Shown piece after piece: positions 23,159 through 31,335 of a stretch of 64,000 nt of DNA. The notes beneath the pieces were generated by a model. The model was not told where the DNA came from. It made no database searches and saw nothing but the letters and a program-made list of their open reading frames with translations. The stretch comes from Streptomyces sp. CG 926. Lineage in GTDB: Bacteria > Actinomycetota > Actinomycetes > Streptomycetales > Streptomycetaceae. The stretch covers positions 1-64,000 of the forward strand of contig NZ_QGGZ01000017.1 of the NCBI RefSeq assembly GCF_003148825.1, written 5' to 3'. A program made the position numbers and the translations under genes. Numbering within the stretch: the first letter of the stretch is position 1; each line of letters starts with the position of its first letter.

Positions 23159-23884
23159 GTGACGACAGACCACCCCGACTTCGAGGGAACCCCCGTCGGT
23201 CGCCGTCTGGTGCTCGGCATGCTCGGGCTCGGCGCCGGGGGCCTCGTTGCCGCACCGTATGTACAGCGCGGGATCGAAGCCTTCCTCGGGGCCGCCTCGG
23301 ACAAGGACCCGACCGGGCTCACCGGGCTGCTCCCCAACGGGGGCGGCTTCCGGTACTACTCCGTCGCGACCTCCGTACCGCGGAAGAACGAGCAGAACTA
23401 TCGGCTCACCGTCGACGGCCTGGTCGAGCGCCCGACGACCTACACCCTCGACGCCCTGCGCGCGCTGCCGCAGACCCGTGTCGTCAGGGACGTGCAGTGC
23501 GTCACCGGCTGGCGGGTCCCCGAGACCGCTTTCGCCGGCGTCCGACTGTCCCGGTTGCTGGACGCCGCCGGTGTCGATCCCACGGCCAAGGCGATCCGTT
23601 TCACCTGCTTCGACGGCGCGTACAGCGAGAGCCTCACGCTCCCGCAGGCCCGGCGCGACGACGTGCTGGTCTGTCTGCAGATGCAGGACCAGCCGGTCAG
23701 CCACTCGCACGGCGGCCCGGTCCGGCTCTACGTCGCGCCGATGTACTTCTACAAGTCGGCGAAATGGCTCTCCGGGATCACCGTCACCTCCGAGGTGCGC
23801 CCCGGCTACTGGGAGGAGCGCGGCTATGACGTCGACGCCTGGGTCGGCGGGTCCAACGGGCGCAGTGACACCCCCACCGTCTGA
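23159..23884 (+). CDS. Molybdopterin-dependent oxidoreductase (MsrP/sulfite-oxidase-like)
   Basis: 241 residues with an N-terminal twin-arginine signal ('VGRRLVLGMLGLGAGGLVAA'), so exported folded. The body is a sulfite-oxidase-fold Mo-cofactor domain: 'YRLTVDGLVERPTTYTLDAL', metal-ligand Cys114 in 'DVQCVTGWRVPE', 'FTCFDGAYSESLTLPQA' and 'LYVAPMYFYKSAKWLSGI'. It resembles MsrP (YedY), which reduces methionine sulfoxide, or a nitrate-free relative. The next gene, a b-type cytochrome, overlaps its end by 20 bp and would supply electrons, as MsrQ does for MsrP. GTG 23159 directly follows the 22-bp palindrome. Confidence 0.88.
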   Translation: MTTDHPDFEGTPVGRRLVLGMLGLGAGGLVAAPYVQRGIEAFLGAASDKDPTGLTGLLPNGGGFRYYSVATSVPRKNEQNYRLTVDGLVERPTTYTLDALRALPQTRVVRDVQCVTGWRVPETAFAGVRLSRLLDAAGVDPTAKAIRFTCFDGAYSESLTLPQARRDDVLVCLQMQDQPVSHSHGGPVRLYVAPMYFYKSAKWLSGITVTSEVRPGYWEERGYDVDAWVGGSNGRSDTPTV

Positions 23885-24536
23885 GCCGACCCGACGCGTC
23901 GCCCGCTTCACCCGGGCCGAGCGCTGGGTCCACCGCGCGACCGCCGCACTGATGCTGCTGTGCGTGGCGACGGCGGCCGCGCTGTACGTACCGCAGCTCG
24001 CCGAACTGGTCGGTCGCAGGTACCTCGTGGTGACGGTCCACGAATGGGCCGGGATCCTGCTGCCCGCGCCGTTCCTGCTCGGCCTCGCCTCTCCCGCCTT
24101 CCGGGCCGATCTGCGCAGGTTGAACCGCTTCGCTCCGCACGACAGGGAGTGGCTGCGCGCGGTGCGTCGACGCGACCGCCGGCGCGGATCCCGGCCCGCG
24201 GGGAAGTTCAACGCCGGCCAGAAGATCTACGCGTCGTGGATCGCGGGAGCCGTCCTGGTGATGCTGGCGACCGGCCTGCTGATGTGGTTCACGCATCTGA
24301 CACCCCTGGTGTGGCGCACCAGTGCCACCTTCGTGCACGACTGGCTGGCCCTGGCCATCGGGGTGGTGCTGGCCGGGCACATCAGGATGGCCCTCGCAGA
24401 CCCGGAGGCGCGCAGCGGCATGCGTACCGGGTCCGTCGACCGCCCCTGGGCGAAGCGGGAGCATCCGCTGTGGCTCGCGGACGAACCGAAGGACGAAAGC
24501 CCGGAAGGGCCGTCGAACGGCGTAGACACCGGATGA
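23865..24536 (+). CDS. Cytochrome b561-type membrane subunit
   Basis: 223 residues, starting GTG 23865 inside the oxidoreductase gene. Four transmembrane segments; His residues suited to heme ligation are in 'ERWVHRATAALMLL', 'VTVHEWAGILL' and 'FVHDWLALAIGVVLAGHI'. It matches formate-dehydrogenase-gamma/b561-type subunits that pass quinol electrons to a periplasmic partner. The 20-bp overlap implies translational coupling with the molybdoenzyme. The C-terminus has a charged tail (ADEPKDESPEGPSN). Confidence 0.82.
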   Translation: MTPPPSEPTRRVARFTRAERWVHRATAALMLLCVATAAALYVPQLAELVGRRYLVVTVHEWAGILLPAPFLLGLASPAFRADLRRLNRFAPHDREWLRAVRRRDRRRGSRPAGKFNAGQKIYASWIAGAVLVMLATGLLMWFTHLTPLVWRTSATFVHDWLALAIGVVLAGHIRMALADPEARSGMRTGSVDRPWAKREHPLWLADEPKDESPEGPSNGVDTG

Positions 24537-24634
24537 GTCGACGACCGGTCGGCGAGAACTGCTCCTTCCGTCGGTTTTCCGTCCGGTGTCATCCCTGGTG
24601 ATTTCAGAGTGAGTTGACAGATGTCCCACCCGTG

Positions 24635-24672
24635 CACCACCCTTTCACTACTTAACTAGTGAAAGGGTGGTG
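24635..24672. promoter_or_regulatory. 16-bp-arm inverted repeat (YtrA-type operator)
   Basis: CACCACCCTTTCACTA (24635-24650) and its exact complement TAGTGAAAGGGTGGTG (24657-24672), separated by CTTAAC. It ends 4 bp before the GntR gene's GTG, so the regulator's own site is likely. TTGACA (24614-24619) upstream is a candidate -35, but no well-spaced -10 is evident. Confidence 0.75.
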
Positions 24673-24676
24673 TTGA

Positions 24677-25066
24677 GTGCTGGAATACCGCATCGACCGG
24701 CGCAGCGGCATCGCCACCTACCTGCAGATCGTCCAGCAGACCAAACAGGCCCTGCGCCTGGGCCTGCTGGAGCCGGGCGACAAACTGCCGGCGGCGCGCG
24801 AGGTCGTGGAGGCCACCGCCATCAACCCGAACACCGTCCTCAAGGCCTACCGCGAACTGGAACGCGAAGGCCTCGTCGAGGCGAAGCGGGGGCTGGGCAC
24901 CTTCATCCGGAAGTCCCTGGGCAGCGCCCCGGCCGACTCTCCGCTGCGCGACGAACTCGCCGACTGGGCCCGCCGGGCCCGGGACGCCGGCCTGGAGCGC
25001 GACGACGTGGCCGCGCTCTTCACATCCGTACTGGAACAGCACTTCGAGGGGGACGGCGAAGCATGA
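24677..25066 (+). CDS. GntR-family regulator, YtrA subfamily
   Basis: 129 residues. N-terminal winged helix: 'IDRRSGIATYLQIVQQTKQA', 'LEPGDKLPAAREVVEATAINPNTVLKAY' and 'LEREGLVEAKRGLGTFIRKS'. The effector domain is short, which is diagnostic of the YtrA subfamily; these repress small ABC operons in response to cell-envelope stress or antibiotics. GTG 24677 lies just past the operator-like inverted repeat. ATGA overlap with the ABC ATPase gene. Confidence 0.9.
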   Translation: MLEYRIDRRSGIATYLQIVQQTKQALRLGLLEPGDKLPAAREVVEATAINPNTVLKAYRELEREGLVEAKRGLGTFIRKSLGSAPADSPLRDELADWARRARDAGLERDDVAALFTSVLEQHFEGDGEA

Positions 25067-25974
25067 CGGAAACCGTGATCGAGGCGAAGGGCCTCGGGTT
25101 ACGCTACGGACGCCGGGGAGGCTGGGCGCTGCGCGACTGCTCCTTCCACATCCCCGAAGGCCGGGTGTGCGCGCTCGTCGGGCCCAACGGCGCCGGGAAG
25201 TCCTCCCTGTTGAGCCTTGCCGCAGGGCTCGCGCTCCCCACGGAGGGCACCCTGCGTACGGCGCCGCGCGAGACGCTCGCGTACGTCGGGCAGGACAAGC
25301 CCCTCTACCCGCAGTTCACCGTCGGCGAGACCTTGCGGATGGGCCACGAGCTCAACCCGGGACGCTGGGACGCGGCGACCGCGGAGCGGATCGTCGAGGC
25401 CGGGGACCTCGACCCGCGCACCAGGGTCCGTACGCTCTCCGGCGGGCAGCGCACCCGTCTCGCCCTGGCCCTGGCCCTCGGCAAGCGCCCCGACCTGCTG
25501 CTCCTCGACGAGCCGATGGCAGACCTCGACCCGCTCGCCCGGCGCGAGCTCATGGGCACCCTGATGGCCGACGCTGCCGACAACGGCACGTCCGTGGTGA
25601 TGTCCTCGCACATCCTCACCGAGCTGGAGGGCGCCTGCGACCACCTCCTGCTCGTCGACCGCGGCCGGATCCGCCTGTGCGGCCCGATCGACGAGGTCGC
25701 CGCGGCCCACCGGCTGCTCACCGGCCCCGCCACCGCCTGTGCCCAACTCGACGCCCACACCGTCGTCGAGTCCCGCACGACCGGCCGTCAGCTCACCGCC
25801 CTCGTACGGCCGCGGGGACCCGTCGACCACCGGGTCTGGCAGGCCGAGCAACCGACCTTGGAGGAGCTGTTGCTCGCCCATCTGCGTTCCCCCGACGCCC
25901 CGTCCTTCCGCACGGAGGACTGCACCGGGGACTCCACCGGCGAGTCCCTCACCACGACGGGGATACGCGCATGA
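25063..25974 (+). CDS. ABC transporter ATP-binding protein (contains a TTA codon)
   Basis: 303 residues. Walker A 'GPNGAGKSS' (40-48), LSGGQ (125-129) and Walker B 'LLLLDE' (145-150) are intact, giving the ATPase of an exporter with the membrane protein next door. The C-terminal 100 residues are extended, as in drug- or lantibiotic-resistance ATPases. Leu13 is encoded by TTA (25099-25101), the codon read by bldA tRNA, so translation may depend on development. Start ATG 25063 overlaps the regulator's stop by 4 bp. Confidence 0.9.
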   Translation: MTETVIEAKGLGLRYGRRGGWALRDCSFHIPEGRVCALVGPNGAGKSSLLSLAAGLALPTEGTLRTAPRETLAYVGQDKPLYPQFTVGETLRMGHELNPGRWDAATAERIVEAGDLDPRTRVRTLSGGQRTRLALALALGKRPDLLLLDEPMADLDPLARRELMGTLMADAADNGTSVVMSSHILTELEGACDHLLLVDRGRIRLCGPIDEVAAAHRLLTGPATACAQLDAHTVVESRTTGRQLTALVRPRGPVDHRVWQAEQPTLEELLLAHLRSPDAPSFRTEDCTGDSTGESLTTTGIRA

Positions 25975-26903
25975 GCGGCCTGACGCTGAAGGGCCCGTAC
26001 CGGGTCGCCGTCCGCCAACACCGACGCGCGCTGTGGACCGTGCCCGCCGTCATGGTGGTCGGTCTCGCCGTCGTGATCGTCCTGCGCTCCTGGGCCGAGA
26101 GCCTGCCCTCCGGGCGGCTGGGCGCATCGACCCCGAACCACGGCTACGAACTGCTGTACTACTTCATGCGGTACGCGGGCGCGGGCGTGCTGTTCATGCC
26201 GTTGCTGGTGGCGGCTTTCGTGGCCGGCCCGATGACGGCCCGCGAGCTGGAGAGCGGCACCTGGCGGCTCGCCCTCACCCAGTCGACCACCCCGAAGGGC
26301 TGGCTCGGCTCGAAGGCCGTGGTGGCCGCGGTGATGTCGCTGCTCGGCTCCGCCGCGATCGTCGGCGTGTACCGACTCGGTTGGGTACGGGTGAGTCACA
26401 CCTACCAGCTCCACTGGGCGGACCGCGGTACGTACGAGGCCTCCGGTCCCGTGCTCGCCGCCTACTGCCTGCTCGGCGTGGCCCTCGGCGTGCTCATCGG
26501 CCAGCTGGTCCGGCGGACCCTGGTCTCCATGGCCCTCACCGGAATGCTCACCGGCCTGGTCATGCTGGGCTTCGGTGCGCTGCGCTGGTCGCTCCTCCCC
26601 GCGGTGACCCGCACGATGCCGCTGGACGGGAACCCCTACGACGTGATGCCGGGCTCCGCCTTGATGATGAGAAGCGGGCTGCTCACGTCCTCCGGGGAGC
26701 GCCTGCCCCGGTACGCCTGCTTCGAGCGGACCCACGACATGCGCGTCTGCCCGCCGGACATGAACGTGACGAGTTGGTACGTGGAGTTCCACCCGGCCTC
26801 GCACCACTGGCCGACGCAGCTCATCGAGAGCTCGCTGGTCCTTGCCCTGGCCTGCGTCACCCTGTTCGCCGCGTTCCGGCTGGTGGGCGCCCGGCGCGGC
26901 TGA
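25971..26903 (+). CDS. ABC transporter permease
   Basis: 310 residues. About six transmembrane segments ('ALWTVPAVMVVGLAVVIVLR', 'AGAGVLFMPLLVAAFVAGPM', 'SKAVVAAVMSLLGSAAIVGV', 'LAAYCLLGVALGVLIGQLV', 'LTGMLTGLVMLGFGALRW', 'SSLVLALACVTLFAAF'). An extracellular loop of about 90 residues between the last two spans has Cys ('YACFERTHDMRVCPPDMN'), perhaps a disulfide. It follows the ATPase with an ATGA overlap, so regulator, ATPase and permease form one operon. Substrate unknown. Confidence 0.86.
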   Translation: MSGLTLKGPYRVAVRQHRRALWTVPAVMVVGLAVVIVLRSWAESLPSGRLGASTPNHGYELLYYFMRYAGAGVLFMPLLVAAFVAGPMTARELESGTWRLALTQSTTPKGWLGSKAVVAAVMSLLGSAAIVGVYRLGWVRVSHTYQLHWADRGTYEASGPVLAAYCLLGVALGVLIGQLVRRTLVSMALTGMLTGLVMLGFGALRWSLLPAVTRTMPLDGNPYDVMPGSALMMRSGLLTSSGERLPRYACFERTHDMRVCPPDMNVTSWYVEFHPASHHWPTQLIESSLVLALACVTLFAAFRLVGARRG

Positions 26904-26979
26904 CCCCCCGACGGGGGCGGTGTACGTCGGATGGCGGACGGTGCTTGTGGAGCTGCCCCACGGTCAGCACGCTTGATCC

Positions 26980-28302
26980 ATGAGCACACCCGTCCCCGGT
27001 CCGGTCCGGCCTTCTGCGACGGTCCGGCCGGACGACGCCCGCCGGGCGCTGGTGGCGGGATCGGTCGGCAACTTCATCGAGTGGTACGAGTTCGGGATCT
27101 ACGGCTACTTCGCCACGGTCATCGCGGCGCAGTTCTTCACTCCCGCGGGCGGCAGCGAGGTGGAGGGGCTCGTCAAGGCGTACGCGTCGTTCGCCCTGGC
27201 GTTCTTCTTCCGGCCGGTCGGGGCCGCGGTGTTCGGGCGGTTCGGCGACCGGGTGGGCCGGCGACCCGCGCTCGTCCTGGTCGTCTGCCTGATGACCGGT
27301 GCCACCGCGACGATCGGCCTGCTGCCGACGTACGCGTCGATCGGCGCGGCCGCGCCGTGGCTCCTGACACTGCTGCGGATCCTGCAAGGGCTTTCGGCGG
27401 GCGGGGAGTTCGGCGGGGCGGTCTCGGTCATGACGGAATGCGCGCCACCGGGCCGCCGGGGCCGGTACGGGGCCTGGCAGTCGTTCACGGTCGCGCTCGG
27501 CCTGCTCGCGGGCGCCGCCGTCGCGGTGGTCCTGGCGAGCGTACTGACCACCTCGCAGCTGCACGCGTGGGGCTGGCGGGTGCCCTTCCTGCTGACCCTG
27601 CCGCTGGGGCTCCTCGCGCTGCGGCTGCGCTTGCGGCTGCCCGCCGAAGAACCGTCCGCCCGCGTCCTGGCCGGGCCGCCCGCCCCGGGGCGGCCCCGGC
27701 CGCGTTCCGGGGAGACGGCGCGGGCCGTGGTGCTGGGTGTCGGGCGGGTCATGGGCTGGTCGGCGGCCGGGTACACCTTCCTGGTGGTCCTGCCCTCCTA
27801 CCTGCAGAGCACGCTCGGCACCACCTTCCAGCGAGCCCTGCTCGGCACCGTCCTCGCGAACCTGGGGTTCGCCGCGTCGATCCTCCCCGCCGGCAGGCTG
27901 AGCGACCGGATCGGGCGGCGCACGGTGATGGTGGCGGGTGCCCTGCTGGTGGCCGTGCTCGCCCTCCCGCTGCTGCACCTGGTGCAGGACCCCGACGGGC
28001 CGGCGTACGTGAAGGGGGCGGCGCTCTTCGCCGCGGGGGCCTGCGTCGGCCTGATGGCGGGTCCGGGCCCCGCGATGCTGGCCGAGATGTTCCCGACCAG
28101 GGTGCGCTGCACCGGGCTCGGGCTGGCGTACGCGCTGTCCAACGCCGTGTTCTCCGGATCTGCGGGGCTGATCATCACAGAGGTGGTCGGGCGGACCGGG
28201 AACGTCGACGTCCCCGGGTACTACGCCGCGACCACCTGCGCGGTGAGCGCCGTCGCGCTGCTCACCCTGCGCGGCGACGACCACGCGCGGGCGCTGCGGT
28301 GA
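26980..28302 (+). CDS. MFS transporter (metabolite:H+ symporter type)
   Basis: 440 residues, 12 predicted membrane segments. 'FIEWYEFGIYGYFATVIAAQ' and 'GRFGDRVGRRPALVLVVCLM' mark the MHS family, whose members move sugars, organic acids or betaines. It overlaps the downstream anmK gene by GTGA, so it may import the anhydro-sugar AnmK uses, as AmpG does in enterics; that is inference. A typical MHS length, with a Pro/Arg-rich loop (about 225-250) between halves. Confidence 0.83.
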   Translation: MSTPVPGPVRPSATVRPDDARRALVAGSVGNFIEWYEFGIYGYFATVIAAQFFTPAGGSEVEGLVKAYASFALAFFFRPVGAAVFGRFGDRVGRRPALVLVVCLMTGATATIGLLPTYASIGAAAPWLLTLLRILQGLSAGGEFGGAVSVMTECAPPGRRGRYGAWQSFTVALGLLAGAAVAVVLASVLTTSQLHAWGWRVPFLLTLPLGLLALRLRLRLPAEEPSARVLAGPPAPGRPRPRSGETARAVVLGVGRVMGWSAAGYTFLVVLPSYLQSTLGTTFQRALLGTVLANLGFAASILPAGRLSDRIGRRTVMVAGALLVAVLALPLLHLVQDPDGPAYVKGAALFAAGACVGLMAGPGPAMLAEMFPTRVRCTGLGLAYALSNAVFSGSAGLIITEVVGRTGNVDVPGYYAATTCAVSAVALLTLRGDDHARALR

Positions 28303-29573
28303 GCGCCCTGCGCGTGGTCGGGCTGATGTCCGGCACCTCGTACGACGCGATCGACGCGGCGGCCGCCGACCTCTCCCTGGACGGCGACACGCTGGTGCTC
28401 ACGCCCTTGGGAATGATCAGCACGGCGTACGACGACGACCTGCGGGCGGACCTGGCCGGGGCCCTGCCGCCCGCCGGGGCGGACCTGGCCACGGTGTGCC
28501 GGCTCGACACCCGCATCGGACGGGCCTTCGCCGCGGCGGCGGTGCGGGCGGACGAGGAACTGTGCGACGGACGGGCCGACCTGGTGGCATCGCACGGGCA
28601 GACCGTCTTCCACTGGGCCGAGGACGGCCGGGTGCACGGCACCCTCCAGATCGGTGAGGCGGCCTGGATCGCCGAGGCGACCGGCCGGCCCGTGGTCTCC
28701 GGCTTCCGGACCCGCGATGTCGCCGCCGGCGGACAGGGAGCGCCGCTGGTCAGCATCGTCGACGTGATGTGGCTACGGGGACGGCCCGGCGTACCGGTCG
28801 CACTCAACCTGGGCGGGATCGGGAACGTCACGGTCGTGCCGGGTGGAGCCGCCGGAACCGGGGGCGCCCCGCTGGCCTTCGACACCGGCCCCGCCAACGC
28901 GCTGATCGACGCGGCGGTGACCGCGCTGGCGCAGCGGCACGCCGGAGGCGAGGCGCGGACGATGGACGCGGACGGAGCCCTCGCCGCGCGGGGCACGGTC
29001 CACCCGCCGCTGCTGCGAAGGCTGCTGGCCGACCCGTACTACGCCCGTCCCGCACCCAAGACGACGGGCAAGGAACTCTTCCACCTGCCCTATCTGCGCG
29101 CGGCTCTGGACTCGTGCGAGCCGCTGTCCGTCGAGGACGTCGTCGCCACACTGACCCGGCTCACGGCCCGGACCGTCGCCGACGCGATCCGGCCCTTCGG
29201 GGCGACCGAGGTGATCGTGTCGGGCGGCGGGACCCGCAACCCCGTGCTGATGGACCGGCTGCGGGAGGAACTGGGCGGAGCAGGGGCCCTCGGAGCCCCC
29301 GGGGCCGGCGGCTGCGTGGTGCGGTCCTCGGACGAACTCGGGCTGCCCGCGGGGGCGAAGGAGGCGTACGCCTTCGCCGTACTGGGCTGGCTCACCGCGC
29401 ACGGCCTGCCGGGCACCGTTCCCTCGTGCACCGGCGCCCGGCACGCGAGCGTCCTCGGCTCGATCACGCCCGGCGGTCCGGGCCTGCGCCTGCCGCGGCC
29501 ACCGGCGACCGCGCCGGTCCGGCTGAGGGTCGGCGGCGGACCCGGCACGGCCCGGCCGGACCACCGACGGTGA
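28299..29573 (+). CDS. anmK: Anhydro-N-acetylmuramic acid kinase
   Basis: 424 residues. Phosphorylates and opens 1,6-anhydro-MurNAc, a product of cell-wall recycling, to MurNAc-6-phosphate. Signature 'GLMSGTSYDAIDAAA' (8-22), 'SHGQTVFHW', 'NLGGIGNVTVVPGG', 'DTGPANALIDAA', 'TGKELFHLPYL' and 'VSGGGTRNPVLMDRLREEL' all match. The C-terminus is about 40 residues longer than usual. GTG 28299 overlaps the transporter stop, so the two are translationally coupled. Confidence 0.92.
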   Translation: MSALRVVGLMSGTSYDAIDAAAADLSLDGDTLVLTPLGMISTAYDDDLRADLAGALPPAGADLATVCRLDTRIGRAFAAAAVRADEELCDGRADLVASHGQTVFHWAEDGRVHGTLQIGEAAWIAEATGRPVVSGFRTRDVAAGGQGAPLVSIVDVMWLRGRPGVPVALNLGGIGNVTVVPGGAAGTGGAPLAFDTGPANALIDAAVTALAQRHAGGEARTMDADGALAARGTVHPPLLRRLLADPYYARPAPKTTGKELFHLPYLRAALDSCEPLSVEDVVATLTRLTARTVADAIRPFGATEVIVSGGGTRNPVLMDRLREELGGAGALGAPGAGGCVVRSSDELGLPAGAKEAYAFAVLGWLTAHGLPGTVPSCTGARHASVLGSITPGGPGLRLPRPPATAPVRLRVGGGPGTARPDHRR

Positions 29574-29574
29574 T

Positions 29575-29605
29575 GCGGCCGGGCCGGCGTCACCGGCCCG
29601 GCCGC
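29575..29605. terminator. Bidirectional terminator anmK/YceI
   Basis: 13-bp perfect stem (GCGGCCGGGCCGG / CCGGCCCGGCCGC) with loop CGTCA in the 37-bp gap of two convergent genes. Confidence 0.85.
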
Positions 29606-29610
29606 CCCTG

Positions 29611-30168
29611 TCAGTCCTGCTTCTGCTTGATCGCGGAGATGTCGAACTCCAGAACGATCTTGTCGCCGACCAGCACACCGCCGCCTTCCAGAGCCGCGTT
29701 CCAGGTCACGCCGAACTCCTTGCGGGAGATGGTCACCGCCCCCTCCAGACCGACCCGCAGGTTGCCGTAGGGGTCGACGGCGTTGCCGGTGTACTCGAAG
29801 TCGATCGTGACGGGCCGCGTGGTGTCCTTGACGGTCAGGTCGCCGGTGACGCGGTATTCGGAGTCGGAGCGCGGTTCGACCGAAGTGGTGCGGAAGGTGA
29901 TGTCGGGAAAGGCGGGAGCGTCCAGGAAGTCGTTGGTGCGCAGGTGCTGGTCCCGCTGCTCGACGCCGGTGTCGATGCTCTCGGTCTTGACCACCACCTG
30001 GGCGCTGGAGCGGGCCGGATCGCCCCCGTCGAGGTGGGCGGTGCCCTCGAACCGGTGGAACGCGCCGCGGACCTTGGTGACCATGGCGTGGCGGGCGACG
30101 AAGCCGATCCGGGTGTGGGCGGGGTCGAGGACGTAGTCCCCGGTGAGCTCCTGGATGGTGGCGGTCAT
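29611..30168 (-). CDS. YceI-family lipid-binding protein
   Basis: 185 residues. YceI proteins form a lipocalin-like barrel that binds isoprenoid lipids. Motifs: 'DPAHTRIGFVARHAMVTKVRG', 'FPDITFRTTSVEPRSDSEYRV', 'GDLTVKDTTRPVTIDFEYTG' and 'FGVTWNAALEGGGVLVGDKI'. Unlike Gram-negative members it has no signal peptide, so it is cytoplasmic. ATG 30168 follows GGAGGAACGTCAACC. Confidence 0.9.
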   Translation of the reverse strand: MTATIQELTGDYVLDPAHTRIGFVARHAMVTKVRGAFHRFEGTAHLDGGDPARSSAQVVVKTESIDTGVEQRDQHLRTNDFLDAPAFPDITFRTTSVEPRSDSEYRVTGDLTVKDTTRPVTIDFEYTGNAVDPYGNLRVGLEGAVTISRKEFGVTWNAALEGGGVLVGDKIVLEFDISAIKQKQD

Positions 30169-30268
30169 GGTTGACGTTCCTCCGTAGCGCGGGATCCCGG
30201 CGGCGGTACGCCCGGATTCTTCCCGACCCACGCTAGGGCGCGAACCGGTCCCGACCCGGCCGGACGCA

Positions 30269-30304
30269 CGGGGCGTCGCCGGAGTGCACTCCGGCGACGC
30301 CCCG
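30269..30304 (-). terminator. 36-bp perfect palindrome
   Basis: Two 18-bp arms meeting at GTG|CAC with no mismatch. It lies 53 bp after the end of the ComB-like gene (minus strand) and 100 bp before YceI's start, so it most likely terminates the ComB-like transcript. Confidence 0.7.
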
Positions 30305-30356
30305 CCTCACCCGTGGAGAGCAGCAGCCGACCTCGCCCGCCGTCCCGCGCCGGCGA

Positions 30357-31058
30357 TCAGAACGAGGCTTCGTCGGTCAGCGGGGGCACGGCGTACGGCC
30401 GGAGGACCATCAGCGAGGCCTCCGAGGCCGCCACCATGGCGAAGGGGAACCGGTCGAGCGCGAGACAGAGTGCGACGTCATCGGGATGGACTCCTTGACG
30501 CACCCGTTCCACCAGCTCGGCGGCGGCGCGCGATTCGCCGGCGCGGCGGAGGAACTCGGCCGCGTCCGTCTCGGCCTCGGTGACCCTCCGCGCGATGTAC
30601 TGAGCACACGCCAGATCCTCTTCCGCCCGCCCGTCCTCGCCGGTGACCACGAACGTGACACTGTCGGACGCGCGTGTCCGCAGGAGTCGAGCCGTCGCCT
30701 CCGCCACCACGAAGCCGGCACACAACACCAGCGAAGCCTCCTTGACCGCCAGGGCGCCGACCGTCCCGGCCGTGGTCTTCTGCACGACGGTCCGTCCGCC
30801 GAGGTCCATGGACCGCAGCATGCCCGGCGAGTTGACGGTGTCGAACCCGGGTGCGGGCGGACCGTCCTTGATCGCCACCCAGTGCGGATGGCGGGCCTTG
30901 AGCGCCAGGGCCTCGTCCAACGACTCGGCGAGCACGATCCTTTCCGCGCCCTGGGCAAAGGCCCAGGCAGCCACCGTGAAAGCCCGCATGACGTCGACCA
31001 CGACCGCCACGGAAGGGGTTTCGACCAGATCGGCGATGCCGAGGAAACGAGCGTTCAT
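30357..31058 (-). CDS. 2-phosphosulfolactate phosphatase-like (ComB family)
   Basis: 233 residues. ComB hydrolyses 2-phosphosulfolactate in methanogen coenzyme M synthesis; bacterial homologues exist without that pathway. Matches: 'VVVDVMRAFTVAAWAFAQGA', 'AIKDGPPAPGFDTVNSPGML', 'GRTVVQKTTAGTVGALAV' and 'VTGEDGRAEEDLACAQYI'. The substrate in this organism is unknown. ATG 31058 is preceded by the 14-bp palindrome (31059-31072). Confidence 0.8.
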   Translation of the reverse strand: MNARFLGIADLVETPSVAVVVDVMRAFTVAAWAFAQGAERIVLAESLDEALALKARHPHWVAIKDGPPAPGFDTVNSPGMLRSMDLGGRTVVQKTTAGTVGALAVKEASLVLCAGFVVAEATARLLRTRASDSVTFVVTGEDGRAEEDLACAQYIARRVTEAETDAAEFLRRAGESRAAAELVERVRQGVHPDDVALCLALDRFPFAMVAASEASLMVLRPYAVPPLTDEASF

Positions 31059-31072
31059 ACGATCATGATCGT
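31059..31072. promoter_or_regulatory. 14-bp palindrome abutting the ComB-like start
   Basis: ACGATCATGATCGT, perfect, immediately upstream of the minus-strand ATG (31058). It could be an operator or mask the ribosome site; no purine-rich site fits between it and the ATG. Confidence 0.5.
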
Positions 31073-31335
31073 GCATGCCGACCGGGAAGGTCGCGTTCCG
31101 CCGGAAGACCGTCCGACCTCGGGACGGTCGGGGCGCCCCACCTGCACCGCGCGGCCCACCCTGGTCGTATCGAACTCCGGTGCCGCGGTGACGGCGGATC
31201 CACGGCGACTTACGCAGCCAACCGGGGGGTCGCGGCGCGCGCCGCCGCCCCGGAGTGTCGCTCGGGCTGCTACTGCTGGGCCGGGCCGGGCGCCGCCCGC
31301 CCCGGCCGTCGCCGCGCACACCAGGAGCCACGTAC

